Below, one piece after another: positions 62,845 through 64,000 of a stretch of 64,000 nucleotides of DNA. The translations under genes and the position numbers were made by a program. The stretch lies in assembly GCA_002633005.1 (NCBI GenBank), contig NMRA01000394.1, positions 288,930 to 352,929 of the forward strand. Reading direction: 5' to 3'. The notes under the pieces were generated by a model. The model did no database searches and was not told where the DNA came from. It saw only the letters and a list, made by a program, of their open reading frames with translations. How positions within the stretch are numbered: the first letter of the stretch is position 1; each line of letters starts with the position of its first letter. Source of the stretch: Phoronis australis. Its lineage: Eukaryota > Phoronida > Phoronidae.

Positions 62845-63360
62845 CTGGAAAGCAGTACACATGACACCACATCTTAAGCTACAATACCATACAGCTGTAT
62901 GTGCCCACAGCTGATCTAAAGTTTGGAGTTGGTGTGGCTTGATGAACCATGATATTATGTAGTCATATAACCTGGTCACACCACTTTTGAAACTGGTTTA
63001 AGGGTAATACCTTAACAAATACTTTACAATCGGTTTTAAAAGGTATCATGTACATAACCTCTGTGAGGGTGGTATAGCTTGAGGCGATAACCCTTGTAAC
63101 TTAGTGTGAACATGGCAATCAGTTGCAAAAGTTATAACTCAGGTAGTGCTACTGTCAAAGCTCATTGGAAACAATGGTGTACCAAGGCACTAACTGAGGT
63201 GAATCAGAAAATGATACTACTGACGACAAGTGACTAAAACAACTAGGGTAACAACTGTCTGTGCAAAAAAAACTTGCTTCCTACTTTCGAGGTTAAGTTG
63301 TGACAAATCCTAATAAATGTATCAACTTCAACATAAAAATCTCTGCACTTGCTATCCTAT

Positions 63361-63549
63361 TTTCTAAGTTTTGCTAAAATGTGTGCATACTTAATCTTTT
63401 CTAAGTTTTGCTAAAATGTGTGCATAACTTAATCTTTTCTAAGTTTTGCTAAAATGTGTGCATAACTTAATCTTTTCTAAGTTTTGCCAAAATGTGTGCA
63501 TAACTTAATCTTTTCTAAGTTTGGCTAAAATGTGTGCATAACTTAATCT
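63361..63549. repeat. 37-38 base minisatellite, five copies
   Basis: The unit begins tttctaagttttgctaaaat and continues gtgtgcataacttaatct. The first copy lacks one A; later copies carry single substitutions (gttttgcc, gtttggct). Confidence 0.95.
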
Positions 63550-63739
63550 TTCATGGCTTCTCTGACACATTAATTTTAGATAAGAAGATTTTAATCAGCA
63601 AAGTACTTGTGATGTATCACCCACAGCCTGCTACTAACAGCTCTGTAATATCTCCATCAATCACTCAAGAAAGTAAAAGATGGCACATATAAAACGGCTT
63701 TCACGAAAAGAATTAGTTCCCAATATTTCCCAAGAGACA

Positions 63740-64000
63740 CATACTGCATGGTGCTCTTAGACAGACAGGGCTGTTAGACTGACGAGGATGTCATACCGCT
63801 AAATAGACTGCATGGCGCTGTTGGACTGATGGGAATGTCATACTTAACAGACTGCATGGGGCTAGACTGACAAGGATGTCGTACTAAACAGACTGCATGG
63901 GGGTGTTAGGCAGACAGGGATGTCACAATTAATAGACTGCATATAGGGGTGTTACACTGCACTGGGCTGTTAGACTTACAGGGCTGATAGACTGACAGGG
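63740..64000. repeat. Degenerate tandem repeat of about 50-60 bases, cut by the window edge
   Basis: Units contain agactgcatgg, then g(c/t)gtta-gact, then gaca-ggatgtca, with variable spacing, repeated at least four times up to the last base. Confidence 0.8.

Overview
The window is nuclear DNA from an animal. Genes have spliced exons with GT-AG introns, AATAAA poly(A) signals, metazoan-type gene families (COX4, SYS1, TMEM42, a Kelch-like BTB protein, a CFAP90-like axonemal protein, an amidated neuropeptide precursor), long AT-rich spacers and many dispersed repeats. The gene set and repeat style suggest a non-vertebrate, possibly a deuterostome such as a hemichordate, cephalochordate or echinoderm; the sequence alone does not fix the species. 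Two isolated N characters flanked by duplicated sequence show it is a draft assembly.

Layout, left to right. The last two coding exons of a CFAP90/C5orf49-like gene (+) lie at 538-2134. A near-identical 1.1 kb duplication around an N follows (2207-4438). Cytochrome c oxidase subunit 4 gene A (-) spans 5007-7563. Next is a repeat-rich spacer with a complete TTAA-flanked Kolobok-like transposon relic (10244-11860). COX4 gene B (-), a tandem paralogue with identical coding exon lengths, spans 14384-20517. SYS1, a Golgi trafficking protein (+), spans 25142-29596. TMEM42 (+) is at 34662-35998. A two-exon gene for a 124-residue secreted precursor of three probable amidated peptides (+) is at 41728-42533, with a TATA box and a poly(A) signal. 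A second N-centred duplication is at 45391-45972. A BTB-BACK-Kelch protein (+) spans 49652-58650. The last exons of an unrecognised gene (-) are at 62146-62844, and minisatellites fill the right edge.

The genes do not form a pathway; this is an ordinary mixed animal gene neighbourhood. The points of most interest are the neuropeptide precursor, which I cannot assign to a known family, the tandem COX4 pair, the Kolobok-like relic carrying a THAP domain and a P2X7-type cysteine-rich domain on opposite strands, and a modular intronic repeat family built around ACCTAGTGGC cores. That repeat sits in introns of three genes, always in the sense orientation of its host.
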